From: Ctena decussata
Taxonomy: Eukaryota; Mollusca; Bivalvia; Lucinida; Lucinidae
NCBI GenBank assembly: GCA_963989385.1
Contig: OZ022500.1
Coordinates: forward strand, 109,161,842 to 109,225,841
Direction of reading: 5' to 3'
DNA length: 64,000 nucleotides
The notes beneath the pieces were generated by a model, which was given only the letters and a program-made list of their open reading frames with translations, was not told where the DNA came from and made no database searches. Position 1 is the first letter of the stretch, and each line of letters starts with the position of its first letter. This document shows positions 23,332 through 35,201 of the stretch, piece by piece. Made by a program: the position numbers and the translations under genes.

Positions 23332-24247
23332 CGTCTATCTAAACATTTAAAAAGTCGTTTTGTATATCTAAATATTGTAAGGTATGATTCTGGCCCATGT
23401 TCCTATTTCTGTATGTATTCTCTGCTCTTGAAGGAACTTTTAAGATCTTAATTTTACCTCACTGCAGCTGGTGTTGTGCCGTGTGGAGGCCGTAAAACGT
23501 CTCCCCGTACATCATCCATAGTGCAGATTATATTTCATTTACATCCTTTGAGATCAGAGGATAGATTCTGAGAAATCTAAAATTTGAGATCGATTTAGAC
23601 TATTATTCTAGATCATCGTCTTTTATATTATTTGGATCCTTTTGAAACTAATCAGTCTTTGAATCGACTGCTCAATTAAAATTAAGAAATTACAGTATGC
23701 TTTTTTCTGGTTTCGTACCAGATATTGTTAGGGTCACTGACGAGGCTTTAGTGTAAACAATATTTTATTCAAAATACTGAACAAATACAAACAATACAAT
23801 CTCACAAGAATATAACTCAATACAGTAGCTTGAAAGGGATTCAGAAGAAAGTCTTACGACTTATATGATCTGTATCCCAGAAATTACTGTATATTTGTAT
23901 ATAACAAATGATTTGAAGCATACATGTACTACTGTCGATTGATATTTCAGCATAATAGTCTAAACAAATTTAGGAAAATTGCAAAACTTATACCGAATGA
24001 AAGCATTTTCAAACATAAATAGTCATACTAGTAAGTTTACATCATATTCTTAACATGTTCTCAATAAAATGTCGAATTAATGTTTCTGATCTCTTGAAGC
24101 TCCACGGGGAATGGAAAATGAATTACAATCGTATATTCTACTTTGTCTGTAAAGATGATAAAATACGTAGTCACCAAGAAAGTGTTATGAGCAAATTTGG
24201 GCCAAGGATACGGCAATTCTATGTACATTGTATATCATGCATATTGC

Positions 24248-24270
24248 CACACACACACACACACACACAA
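24248..24270. repeat. (CA)n microsatellite in LINE 3' region
   Basis: A perfect CA run of about 11 units. Confidence 0.95.
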
Positions 24271-24285
24271 ATTACTAATTAGATA

Positions 24286-27200
24286 TTATGCAATTTCAAA
24301 ACGTTTAGATTTTATCAAAAACTCTTGTACAGCTATAAATATTTGTCGGTTCTCGATATCAGTTAGTTGTTCACTACCGAAAAGAAGTATATTTAAAGTA
24401 GGCTGACAAATAGGAGTAATTTTATTAAAGAGTTCTTGTCTGAGATTATGAAAGCGTTGACAGTTGAACAAAAAATGACTGGTATCTTCAACCACTTGAC
24501 AGACACAAAGTGGACTATCTATTATATTTTTGGAAAAGAGATGTTGATTGAGAGAACTACAAGTTGTTCTTAACCGTGAATGATAAATCTGCTCAAGTCT
24601 CATTCCGTCAAAATAGAAAGAAGGTATTTTCATTAGATCTGAGTTTAACTCGTGCTTAAAGGTAGCTATGCTTGGCAGATTACGTACATTTTCTGAGAGT
24701 TCGTTCCATTCTCTTACTACAGATGGTAGAAAAGAGTTATAGTAAAGTTGAGAGCTTGCGTGAACAGTAAGTAAATCTGAAGAGTTCCGTAACGGTTAAT
24801 TTGTGGTTTCACCAATAGTCGGCGGAACAAGAGATGATAAGTAATTAGGAGATAAATTATTTTGCATTTTATAAAACAACAGAAGTTTATGCTTTTTTCT
24901 GCGATTTAACAACGTTTCCCAACCAGTCTCACGAATAAGAGAATTGATTGAGACTAATTTAGTAGCTCCTGTTACGATACGGGCTGCTTCATTTTGAATT
25001 TTTTCAAGTTCATCTACCTCATACTGGGTGCAATTGTTCCATACAACATCAGCATACTCAAGAATAGGCCGAATAAAAGTAAAATATATTGTTTGAAGAG
25101 ATTTTCTGTCAAGTTTAAATTTTAATTTCCTCATAACGTTTATGCGAGTCCATGCCTTTGATTTAATGTATTCTAAATGATCATGCCACGTGCAGTCGCA
25201 GGAAAATATAATACCTAAATGTTTATGCAAATTAACTTCTTGAATAGGTTGTTGGTTCATTAAGACGTGAGGATGGTTGGGTCTATTACGTTTTCTAGAG
25301 AAAATGACAGACTCTGATTTGGAAGGGTTAAAAGTAACAAGCCACTGGTTAGCCCATTGGTGTATTTTGAAAAGATCGGAATTTAATTGATATGCAGCTT
25401 GAACAGGATTGTCTACAATAATATAAAGAGTAGTATCGTCCGCAAAGAGTCTAATTGAAGAGTTTATGTTTTCAACAATGTCGTTAATATAAAGGAGAAA
25501 GAGCAAGGGACCTAATATCGAGCCTTGGGGAACACCGGCTTCGACTGAAGACCAGGTAGAACTTACACCAGGAATAACTACTCTTTGCTTTCTATTAGCC
25601 AAATAATCTGTGAACCACTGGAGAAGAGATCCAGAAATACCAACAGACTGTAATTTAAAGAGAAGACCTTTATGCCAGACCCTGTCGAAAGCCTTACTTA
25701 TATCACAAAATATAGCACGGACTTCTTTGCCTTCGTCCAGGGCCCGGCAAAAAGTATTATATATATCAACTAACTGGTTAACAGTAGAATCACCAGGAAC
25801 AAAGCCAGACTGAAGAGTAGTGATTACATGGTGATCATTTAAGAAATTGAAAACATATTTATGTACAATTTTTTCAAGAACTTTACAAAGAGTATTGAGT
25901 AGGGATATGGGCCTATAGTTGGACACGTCGGATGGGTCATTCTTTTTAAAAACAGGAGTAACATTGGCCTGTTTCCAGAGGTTTGGAACTTTGCCTTTAG
26001 CAAGAGAGAAGTTGAAAAGGTCAGTGAGGGGAGCACATAAGGGTCGAGCAAGCTTTTTTAATAGTCGATTATCAATGGAGTCTGGACCGGCAGCTTTTCC
26101 TGTCTTGAGTGTTTTTAAAATATCTTCAACTTCCTGAGAAGTGACAGAAATAGATTCGAGTTTATGAGGAGATATATGATTTACCGTAGGTAGAGTGGCA
26201 TTACTATCATCCAATTTTGTTTGATCAGTGAAAAACATGTTTAAGATATTTGCTTTATCATTTTCATTAGTATAAATTATATCATCTTTGCAAAGTGGAG
26301 GAAGCGTCGATTGCTGTTCGGGTGTAATAAAATGTTTTAAAGTTCTCCACCAGTCCTTCTGATTAAGATTATTAGATTTTAGTTTTTCTGTGAGTTTATC
26401 AAGCTGATTTTGTTTAGATTGCCGAATTTCATAAGTTACTTTGTTTCGCACATTTTTATATGTCTCAAAGTCAGTGATATTTTTAGATCTTTTGTATTTA
26501 TCGTACAATCGTTTCCGTTTACGCATTAGCCGTTTTATATTAGTAGTTAGCCAAGGAGGATCAGATTTTCGTATTTTAATATCTTTATTTGGTATATGCT
26601 TTTTTGCTAGTTCAGAGATACATTCCGTTATATTATTTGTATACGTGTCTATATTTTCATTCTTAAGAGAGCATCAGTCAGTATTATCTAAATCACGCGA
26701 AAAAGATAGATAGTCTCCCCTATCGTACAACCAAACATGTCTAGTATAAACGGGGGTAATAGGTTTATCAGAATTCAATACACAATAAACAGGGCAGTGG
26801 TACCTTATATTTTGGTCTAGGATCGGTTCTCCGACTCCACTTAAAAGAATATTATTTATGTTAGATGTAAAGAACAGGTCAATAATAGAAGACGATGATT
26901 CCGTATGATGTGTTGGTTCATTAATAAATTTATCTAGACTGAAATGTTGACACAAATCGAACACCTTTTTATTTGAAGACGGCTTCAAAATATCTAAGAT
27001 GAAATCACCATTTATGAGTATATTTTGTATATTAGTATCAAATGCAAGTGATATCGAATCTTCAATGGACGACAGCACATCTTGGGTAGAATTCGGAGGC
27101 CTATAAAAAGTACCTAATAGAATTTTTCTGCTGTGAGTAGAAACCTCAATCCACATACATTCAATATTCGGAAGCTCAATATCATGTCTACGACGCGAGT

Positions 27201-27432
27201 GAACATTTTGTTTCACATACACACATACTCCACCGTGATTATCACCGACCCGATCACGTCTGTATAGATTATATTCATTTAGAGATAATGTATCGTTCGA
27301 AGTTCTTTCATCAAGCCATGTTTCAGTTAAGCATATTATGTCAAAGTTACTCAATTCAGATTCAAGAATATCTAGTTTATTTGGGATACTCTGTACGTTG
27401 TAATGAACAATAGAAAATTTATCTTTAACCAC
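24286..27432 (-). pseudogene. LINE endonuclease/reverse transcriptase with two in-frame stops
   Basis: One reading frame of 1048 codons runs from the endonuclease (FSIVHYNVQSIPNKLDILES) through the RT to the terminal stop at 24286. It is broken only by a TGA at 26674-26676 (after LDNTD) and a TAA at 24796-24798 (after GETTN). No frameshift is seen. The endonuclease shows CLTETWL, GTFYRPP and GDFI; the usual motif is GDFN, so a key Asn may be lost. The RT shows AIFCDISKAFDRVWH, GVPQGSILGPLLFLLYIND and the catalytic FADDTTLY. Downstream of the RT is a cysteine-containing tail with CVCQVVEDTSHFLFNC, a common LINE C-terminal motif. Only about two point mutations separate it from an open frame, so the copy is fairly young. 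Confidence 0.93.
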
Positions 27433-28264
27433 ATTTAAATCATCAGAATCTGACGAGGCTTTATTAGCCGAAACTACGTAGTCTGGCCCATGTTCTTATT
27501 TCTGTATGTATTCTCTGCTCTTGAAGGAACTTTTAAGATCTTAATTTTACCTCACTGCAGCTGGTGTTGTGACGTTTGGAGGCCGTAAAACGTCTCCCCG
27601 TACATCATCCATAGTGCAGATTATATTTCATTTACATCCTTTGAGATCAGAGGATAGATTCTGAGAAATCTAAAATTTGAGATCGATTTAGACTATTATT
27701 CTAGATCATCGTCTTTTATATTATTTGGATCCTTTTGAAACTAATCAGTCTTTGAATCGACTGCTCAATTAAAATTAAGAAATTACAGTTTGCTTTTTTT
27801 CTGGTTTCGTACCAGATATTGTTAGGGTCACTGACGAGGCTTTATTAGCCGAAACTACGTAGTCTGCCCCATGTTCCTATTTCTGTATGTATTCTCTGCT
27901 CTTGAAGGAACTTTTAAGATCTTAATTATCATATATAAACACTGAGAAGTCCACCGTATATGTAAATTAACATCGGGTTATATATATGCAGCAGAAATTG
28001 GAGATAATGCTAGGGAAATTTCCAAAGAAAATGAGAGTAAAGCTCTACGTTTGCTGATATAAATTTTCCAGTCAAATTTTCGTGAATTGTGTGACGACTT
28101 CATAGGTCTTTCGATTATGTTATCTGCCATCAATAGGACTGTGGCCCAAATGGACGATAACAAAATACTCGCTTGCCGTCGAGTTTTGGTTCATGAACGC
28201 ATTGTGCATACCAATGTTTCCATGGAGTACTGAAGCTTCACAGTTTTACTTTACCTTCTCAACA

Positions 28265-28295
<31 letters not shown>

Positions 28296-28352
28296 AGATA
28301 AGATAAGATGATAAGATAAGATAAGATAAGATAAGATAAGATAAGATAAGAT
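28265..28352. repeat. (GATAA)n pentanucleotide microsatellite
   Basis: About 17 tandem GATAA units with a single interruption (GATGATAA) near 28310. Confidence 0.97.
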
Positions 28353-28372
28353 TAAAGTCTCACCTCACATAT

Positions 28373-29737
28373 ACATACAAGGCAAAGTTCATATATACAG
28401 AGATCAATATGTAAGCCGCCCTTGAAGGGCTATGAGAGACTATTGATACATAAAACACATGTATATACAGTAATATTAAAACACAATATTCAATCAAAAC
28501 TTTTAAACATATGTCTATAAATTTTCATAACACCTGCTATTTTCTAGGTGTACAGAAACAATAGACTTTATGTCAGGGTATTCTTTCATTTCTGCGTGAA
28601 TGTAATCAAATGAAGTTTTCAAGTTCGTAAAATATGCAGAGCATAATAATGCTGAACCCAGCAAATATGTGTACTAGTGTAGTGTGGCTAGTAAATTCCA
28701 ACCTACAGTTCAATGCAATGGTCTTGCAATAAATAGTGTACACTTGACACAGATCCTGAAAATAAGTAATATGTTGCTTTTGCATGTGCTATAGCAGTGA
28801 TTTGTTGAGTAACAGTTCACTGTTTAGAGGTCAGTTGTATATCAGATGATATCATGAGCGCGGAGCTGAGCGCAAGTGATATATCTACTTACAACTGACC
28901 GACAAACTGTGAATTATTGTTCAAAAATTCACTGCTACGGCTGAAATATTTCGTTTGTAGCACTAAAAATGCTGAAAAATATTATTTTCGTTCAAATACG
29001 CCCAACTTTTTTGTGCGTGCATGATCCCGCCAATAGTTTTCACTGTAACAGAAAAAATACTTTTTCCCCATGAAAAAAAAGAAAAAAATGCGAAAAGAGA
29101 TTTTACAGTGGAATGTCAAAGAACGTCATCAAAACCTTATTTAAACAGAGTCAGTAATTGCCAGCGACGTCAGAAGTTAGACTCACGCGCTCCGAAACAG
29201 TGAATTGTCGCACTATAAAACACGGTTGCATTTGCAGGCGTATCACATTAGAATGAAGTGTTACCTACCTTTAGCAAAGGTTTTGACACAGGTTTAACTG
29301 TGCAGTACCATCGTAGAACCTCAGACTGATAATAAGATCTTGGCCTTCTTGCAGTAAAACAGTGGTTTTGTAGACTATAAACCGTCCGGTGCATTAATTA
29401 TTCAAAAATGAATTGATACATGTATAATATTTATACAGTGAAAATTAAAGTTAAATGTTTATAATAGCAATTTAAACAAATATCATTTCGACAAGTACAT
29501 TTAGAAGGTATAAAACAATATGAAACAGGGGTACTTGAAAAAAATAGGAGTCGATAATCAATTTGTCTTTTTACATTAAGCGGAATCTTAATTATCGTCG
29601 AACTTTAGTCTCCTTCTTAGCTCAACGGATTATGCTATTGCTAATGTCGTTGAAAAGATCTCTGTAGGACTCTTTTAACAAAGCCATACAGCTTTGAAAT
29701 ATTTTCATACATACACTTTGCAAAAGGAAGAAATGCT
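28373..29737. other. No gene seen; one weak palindrome
   Basis: No exon is supported. A loose inverted repeat (AGTAACAGTTCACTGTTTAG / CAAACTGTGAATTATTGTTC) occupies about 28805-28930. The open frame at 29021-29203 lacks any recognisable domain. Confidence 0.5.
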
Positions 29738-29974
29738 GCATGTAAAGTGAACGGTTCACTTTCAGGAGAAGCAACTCTGCTATTTTCATTTTTGCCTCCC
29801 TTCTCAGTTCTGGTCAACTCTAAAAGGAAAAACTTTGCATTTTCAGGTGCAAATTGTTTCCTTCAAGAGTTGGCTCCAATTCTGAAGGGAGTCATCCTCT
29901 ACGGAAACAAACTTTGCAAAAGTTGTTTCCTTTGTAAAAATGGGGGAATGATATGGAAGTGTACCCATATACCT
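29738..29974. repeat. AAAGGAAAGAATTTGCTCC family copy
   Basis: Full-length-like palindromic copy: GGTTCACTTTCAGGAGAAGC, then CAACTCTAAAAGGAAAAAC / GTTTCCTTCAAGAGTTGG, then GGAAGTGTACCCATATACCT. The open frame over it is incidental. Confidence 0.8.
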
Positions 29975-30110
29975 TCTGCCATGTATAAATTGTTTGGATT
30001 TTCTATGTAACATTGCAATACATGTATATCAAAAGACTCTCCTCTTCGAATTTGAGAGGTGAAGGATTGACAGATTCGGTGCCAGGAATGGGCAACCGTT
30101 GAGCCTCCGG

Positions 30111-30384
30111 GTTGTTGGTTGGTTGATTTAATGCTTAACGTCCACGGTAAACAACTAAGGTCATGTCGGGACGGTCAGTTAACCTAACCACACTATTCCT
30201 GGGCAGCTTAGACCTCCTAAGCGGTTAACCAGTACTAAGTGCATATACTTTCGCCAGTAACTGACAACTGCCCTTCTTGAATCAGCGGAAGGAGAAACGA
30301 AAGTATGTGGCCAGACCGGGATTCGAACCCAGGACCTCTGACTTACGAGTCAGGTGCCATACCGATTGCGCTACCCGGCCCGGC
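30111..30384 (-). mobile_element. Met-like tRNA SINE
   Basis: The tRNA head is at the right (GGGCCGGGTAGCGCAATCGG on the minus strand, anticodon arm CTGACTCGTAAGTCAG). The body ends at the left in TTGGTTGGTTGATTTAATGC. The flanks share GAGCCTCC plus GGG (30101 and 30385), a short target duplication. It has not undergone the triplication seen at 906. Confidence 0.9.
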
Positions 30385-30683
30385 GAGCCTCCTGGGGAAC
30401 ATCGTAATGAGAAATGGACAACAACAAAATAATATCAAACAGCTCTGCCGTGAGTGCCCAGTCATGTCACGCTTTGCATAGTATGTCCGAATCATTTGGT
30501 GTTGACGCCGTCAGTTATCGAAAGCCATGCTTATAATAATTTTTTCTTCAGCACAGACTTCGACAGAAAGCTACAAGCGGGCACACAACTTCAGTATATA
30601 GCATTTTATTAAAACTGATGAAATGTCATGACTTTGCAGGAACGTTGATATGTTTGATTTCACGTTATACATATGATTTGTAA

Positions 30684-30772
30684 TGACGTCGTATCGACGT
30701 ATATGCGTCAAACTGACGTCATATCGACGTCAGTCTGACGTCATGTTCACGACAAGTGCCCGCTGGGTTCTT
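30684..30772. mobile_element. CCAGCGGGCAC-family TGACGTC palindrome
   Basis: Repeated TGACGTC/CGACGTA blocks lead to a right end GTGCCCGCTGGGT. The left TIR is degenerate. Same family as 19517-19628. It is followed directly by a separate 56-bp hairpin (TTTATGATGATCTGAGTCAGATCATCATAAA) at about 30772-30827. Confidence 0.65.
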
Positions 30773-31134
30773 TACCTCTTTTTATGATGATCTGAGTCAG
30801 ATCATCATAAAACAGCTAAAGAACCCAGATGATCTGACCCAGATTTCTAGCTCTTGGAAACACAGGGCTATGAAAAAGCACACTAACACAAATTCCAGTG
30901 ATAAACGAACTGCCACGGTACGCCTTCGGCGTCTTCATCAATTCCGAAGAGATTTTGTTTAATTTACAAGTAATTACCGGATTGTAGTTTTGTTGGAAAT
31001 AATTCTTTGATTCTCTAACTTTCCTTACTCCGCTTCTTCACCATAGAAACTATCAAATAACATCTATTTCACTAATCTTGAACAAACAAATACATACAGA
31101 TGAAGTTAACTAGACAAGACATTTGCAGAAAGGC

Positions 31135-31423
31135 CGGGCCGCGTAGCGCAATCGGTAGGGCACCTGACTCATAAGTCAGAGGTCCTGGGTTCGAAACCCG
31201 GTCTGGCCACATACTTTCGTTTCTCCTTCCGCTGATTCAAGAAGGGCAGTGGTCAGTTACTGGCGAAAGTATGCGCACTTAGTACTGGTTAACCGCTTAG
31301 GAGGTCTAAGCCTGCCCAGGAATAGTGTGGTTAGGTTAACTGACCTCCCGACATGACCATAGCTGTTTACCGCACCCGTGGTTTACCGTGGATATTAAGC
31401 ATGAAATCAATCAATCAATTATA
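31135..31423 (+). mobile_element. Met-like tRNA SINE with 11-bp TSD
   Basis: The plus-strand copy runs from the tRNA head (anticodon arm CTGACTCATAAGTCAG; GGGTTCGAAACCC B box) through TGGTTAACCGCTTAGGAGGT to a tail ATCAATCAATCAATT. The duplication TGCAGAAAGGC at 31124-31134 and 31424-31434 defines both ends exactly. Confidence 0.95.
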
Positions 31424-31487
31424 TGCAGAAAGGCAATAACATGGTAATGGTTCATCAGAAAATTTAAACAATAAAACTAACTTGTTA

Positions 31488-31628
31488 AGGTAAATGGTAT
31501 ACACTTTCAGGGGAAGCAACTGCCCATTTCATTGTTCTGTGGTGGTCAAATCTTAAAGAAAGGAAGTCACGAAAATTGTTCTCCTTTGTAAAGGTGGAGG
31601 AAAAACGAAGTTGTACCAATACACCTTA
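31488..31628. repeat. AAAGGAAAGAATTTGCTCC family, deleted copy
   Basis: TAAGGTAAATGGTATACACTTT at the left pairs with GTACCAATACACCTTA at the right. The central hairpin is lost. It abuts the foldback at 31626. Confidence 0.7.
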
Positions 31629-32493
31629 AGGTGGTGATTTATGGTAAATGTAAAAATCTGCATAAAACCATAAAAAAGGAACGTATCTCCCTGAAAGTTA
31701 GCAGACTTCTTATTTTCGTTGTTCTTTACAGTTTAGAATACAAAATAGACGTACATGCTGCTTAAAAAAGTGTTTTTATAAGGAAAGATCAAAGGGTAAT
31801 TTTCTGCGAATAAATCTGAAAAAATAATATTGTTATTGAAAATTTACGTAGTGCTGAAGGTGCATTATTGCATAATGAAGAGCGTCCTAGCAATTATTTA
31901 TTCCAACTCTTTCTCAAATTGTTATGTAGACCAGATGAAAACGGTAGCTTTTTCTCAATGTTCAGCCATGTACAAAGTCAATGTACACTGGACGCATTTA
32001 TTAAATATAGGGTAGGCAAGCATACCTATGTTAACACCTACAATATAAATAATACATTACTGACATGATCAGTGGTGTGTAGATGAAATTGTTCAACCTT
32101 GTTAAAATAGTATCACCTGTCTCACCTGTGTGTTTTGACAAAAAAATTTGGACACAGACTGCATCTTTTTTCAACTGCTCAGCCTGATAATGTGTGAAAG
32201 AGATGGAAAAAATAATTGCTAGGACGCTCTCCATTTTGCAACAAGGTACTCTAAGCACTAAGTATATTTTCAATAATGATATTATTTTTTCAGATTTATT
32301 CGCACAAAATTACCCTTTGATCTTCTCTTATAAAAACACTTTTTAACATTAACAAATGCTGCATTTTGGGATTCTAAATTATGAGAAACAACATAAAGAA
32401 GGCATCTGCTAAGTTTGAAAGATCAGTGTTATTTTGAGTATTTTATGCAGATTTTTGTCTTTGTCCCAAATCAGTGATTATCACCACCTTAAG
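31626..32493. mobile_element. 868-bp foldback element
   Basis: The ends CTTAAGGTGGTGAT and ATCACCACCTTAAG are perfect inverted repeats. Imperfect arms of about 400 bp follow, with long shared blocks such as AAAGTGTTTTTATAAG, GATCAAAGGGTAATTTT, GAATAAATCTGAAAAAATAA and GCGTCCTAGCAATTATTTATT. Both arms keep similar open frames (KSVLAIIYSNSF and ESVLAIIFSISF), a consequence of arm homology. No transposase motif. Confidence 0.85.
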
Positions 32494-32639
32494 AATTGTA
32501 GCAAATTTAATATCAAATGAACTAATAGAAAGTGGGCAGCTTTTGCACTGAAAAGAATGATCGTTTTCCAGTAAAGCGTTTCAGCGTATTTGTAATATAA
32601 CATGATAAAATAGCGAGTTTGTCAGCTTTGAACAACTTC

Positions 32640-32820
32640 ATCCACTGGGCACGCAAAGTTAAATCAACATTGAATATAGGGATCAAACATGGTTTTTCAT
32701 GCATAAACGTTTGCCAGCTCCCGAGGGAGATGTTGGAAACCGAGGCCGAAGGCCGACGTTTTCAACATCTTCCGAGGGACCTGGCAAATGTTAGTGCATT
32801 GGAAACAAATGTTTGATCGC
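32640..32820. repeat. Small palindrome (GATCAAACAT arms)
   Basis: GGGATCAAACATGG at the left pairs with AAATGTTTGATCGC at the right. GCCAGCTCCCGAGGGAGATG and CATCTTCCGAGGGACCTGGC form the inner stem around GAGGCCGAAGGCC. Confidence 0.75.
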
Positions 32821-33469
32821 TATTATTGCATAAATTCAACGAATTATTCGTTAGAATTTGAGAAAAAAACTTGGCACCATATTTTGTCACCGTTTGACAG
32901 GCAACGTGCTGGTACATCATTTAACTAATATTCGTCTTCCGGGCCAGAGAGCATTCAGCTTTTCAAAACGGCTGCCATCATCCTATTCAACCTCTATTTC
33001 GAAAAGCTGTCCAAGATGGTCGTTGTAGTTGATGCAAAATAGATTGCAAATAATAATCGACTAAAAGCAGATACCTAGAGCAATAATTTCTATGCAGAAC
33101 AAGCCTGATCCATTCATTTACCATCCTGCAGTTCTTGATTTCTGAAAGCTTGAGATGCATGTTTTCTTTAACACTTATTTACTCTCTATTTGGCATCGTA
33201 AGAATGTAAATAACATCGCTTTAAACCTGAGTCACGACGATGACGTCAGATTACAAAAGCATGATGACATACATAGGTAGCGCACCACCAAGTTTTGTAA
33301 TTCGACCGAAACGGGAAAGACAAAGTTGCATCGCATGTGCATGCCGGCACAAGCATAATGAAACTTCTGTCATCGTGCATCAACAGCGCGTGAAAACCCT
33401 TGTTGAAACACGGCTTTTCGCCGGTTGGTGCACGGCTGTTAATACCTCTCGGCACCGCTTTTCATGCAA

Positions 33470-33546
33470 TAATCAACATTGATTCAATGTCATGACGTTG
33501 ACTAAATGTTAATTCGTTGTTGATTCAACGTTGTGTGCCCGCTGGA
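33470..33546. mobile_element. CCAGCGGGCACACAAC-type palindrome fragment
   Basis: AATCAACATTGATTCAATGT pairs with TTGATTCAACGTTGTGTGCC and ends CCGCTGG. A cleaner copy is at 55297-55381. Confidence 0.65.
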
Positions 33547-34063
33547 GAGTCAGTGCCAGTATTTAAAGAACATAACGTTCTTTGTGCTGACTCAAGTCTG
33601 ACAGTTTGTCAGTTCGTCTGGGCACCGTTTTACTGTTTATTGGCTTTTTATCATCCGCAATTCGAGTTCGGCTTTCTGATATTTTTATAACAGACAATAC
33701 CTTTGTATATCAGGATAATATGCCAAGACTTGTAAAACGATGCCCCATACAGCCCAGTTTCGCGTCGTCAAACATGTCATTCGAAATATGCCAGCAGCAT
33801 AGACTGTACACAAATAAGATGACATGTCGTCTATGGTGACAAGCGCGTCTTGGCTTATGCAGCAAGAACACAAAAAAAGGCAAATAAGACATCAAAATTT
33901 AATTTTATTCATTTATTTTAATAAATGTTGCGTATATAAGTCATGCGTTGACATCCATAAAAACGTCGTGTTTTCTAACGGTGAAATCGTGACGTTTTAG
34001 TGCAACATTTGCTAATAAAAAGTGAGTTTAGTGTCATATGATAATAGAATCTTGCATTCGTGC

Positions 34064-34178
34064 TCCTGTATTATTGAATTTATTAAACTCATTGGGGAAA
34101 ACCTATAAGATGCTCGGCATAGCCTCGCATCTTATCTTTTTCCCCCAACTCGTTTCATAAATTCAATAATATATGAGC
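34064..34178. repeat. Palindromic repeat (TATTATTGAATTTAT arms)
   Basis: CTGTATTATTGAATTTAT pairs with ATAAATTCAATAATATAT. The inner stem AAGATGCTCGGCATAGCCTCG is followed by CATCTT. Confidence 0.75.
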
Positions 34179-34841
34179 TCATGTAAGATCCTCCATATAT
34201 TAAGAAATATGCAACCAGTATGTAAGTATGCTCTTGCACATGTGCAGCCGATGTCCCAATAGACTGTTCACTGTTAGCAGTAAACAGTGCAAAGTATACT
34301 GAGAACAGTAAGCCGTCAATCTGGCATATAGGTAGAGAAAATATCGCAGTACTGGCGGAGTAAAAATCGCGGTAGGTGCCGTATGTGGAATAGGGCTTTT
34401 CCGTAAAACGCAAACTTAAACACCTGAGCACCAAGTACTTAAAACTTTTACACATCTTGTTGTCTCTGTATAACTAAGAAGTGCTGAAAATTTGAACTTG
34501 ATATATTGAATAGTTCTGGAGTTATATCGACTTGAAAATATATAAAAAAGATAAAAATGTACCTGAGCAATTTTCTAATACTCTATCCTACTGGGTTAGC
34601 ATATAAAGCAATGCATAAAATTGCTATTTTTTATTCAAATGTTTTGCCACTTGGCAGACTAGTACTTTGATAGTTTATCTATTTGACAATGCTGTCACAT
34701 TTACAATTTTGAATTCGTTTATGAAACATATTAACGGTTTTCTCTCATATTACCATATTTGGAATTATCGAAATTTAAACAGTCATATCTCCCAAACCCA
34801 CTTAGATATTCTATTCCAATTTTCAGATTTTTTTTTCTATT

Positions 34842-34847
34842 TTTATT
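34842..34847 (-). promoter_or_regulatory. Candidate poly(A) signal of gene A
   Basis: AATAAA on the minus strand, about 95 bp beyond the gene A stop codon. The position is plausible; usage is inferred only. Confidence 0.45.
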
Positions 34848-34941
34848 AAATACTTTAAAACAATTGAAGACTGAAAACCAAACGTGTAAAGCTTTCAAAA
34901 TTTGCGTTTTCCGCAGTGGGCCTATTCAGTGCAACTTTACA

Positions 34942-35201
34942 CTAAGGTGCGCAGTCTCGCTGATAAAGGTCGTAGTCGGGGTTAGGGTCTCTAAAATCCG
35001 GCTGGGTTGATGCCGTTTCTTTGGAAAGGTAACATAGCCCACCAGATTTCCATAGCTCTGCCGATCGACAGGTAATGCTGGTTTCAGCCACACAAGCTGA
35101 CATGCATGCCTCGGGATCAGAAATACCGAGTGTTACATCAGCAAAGCCCACGATCACGTGATTCAGATCCTCTTGGAATGCAGTCCCGTAATTAGTACAA
35201 C
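34942..35201 (-). CDS. Gene A exon 3: C-terminal PAN/apple-like domain
   Basis: A polypyrimidine-rich acceptor (TTTTTTTCTACAATCAG) is followed by GT TGT ACT, completing a Gly codon. Eighty-five residues follow, then TAG at 34942-34944. The length equals gene B exon 3 exactly. The methionine-led frame upstream is intron. Confidence 0.87.

Larger units (their letters stand above)
23751..27449 (-). mobile_element. Non-LTR retrotransposon (LINE), near intact
   Basis: The minus-strand element is flanked by a perfect 14-bp target duplication, CTGACGAGGCTTTA (23737-23750 and 27450-27463). It encodes an endonuclease-exonuclease-phosphatase domain and a reverse transcriptase in one frame. The 5' end begins almost at the endonuclease start, with no separate ORF1, so it is probably 5'-truncated. 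The 3' UTR is about 530 bp and ends AATAAAATATTGTTTACAC, without a long poly(A). Domain order and RT motifs fit the Jockey/CR1 group in a broad sense; the clade is not resolved. Confidence 0.93.
23389..27927. repeat. 381-bp tandem repeat array interrupted by a LINE
   Basis: Unit 1 (23389-23750, remainder 27464-27481), unit 2 (27482-27862) and a partial unit 3 (27863-27927) are nearly identical, each starting TCTGGCCCATGTTC. The LINE at 23751-27449 splits unit 1. A diverged relative of the unit's middle (CACTGCAGTTGG and CATAGTGCAGATTATAT) lies at 62110-62215 in a UBFD1 intron, so it belongs to a dispersed family. Confidence 0.9.

Noticed and set aside
24796..26526. LINE RT as a stand-alone intact gene
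   Set aside because: The frame is continuous with the endonuclease upstream and the tail downstream, separated only by in-frame stops, so it is one damaged ORF.
26750..26840. Loss of the SDH catalytic motif in the LINE endonuclease (reads RYHCPV)
   Set aside because: Related LINE groups are known to vary here, so I could not tell a family trait from a mutation.
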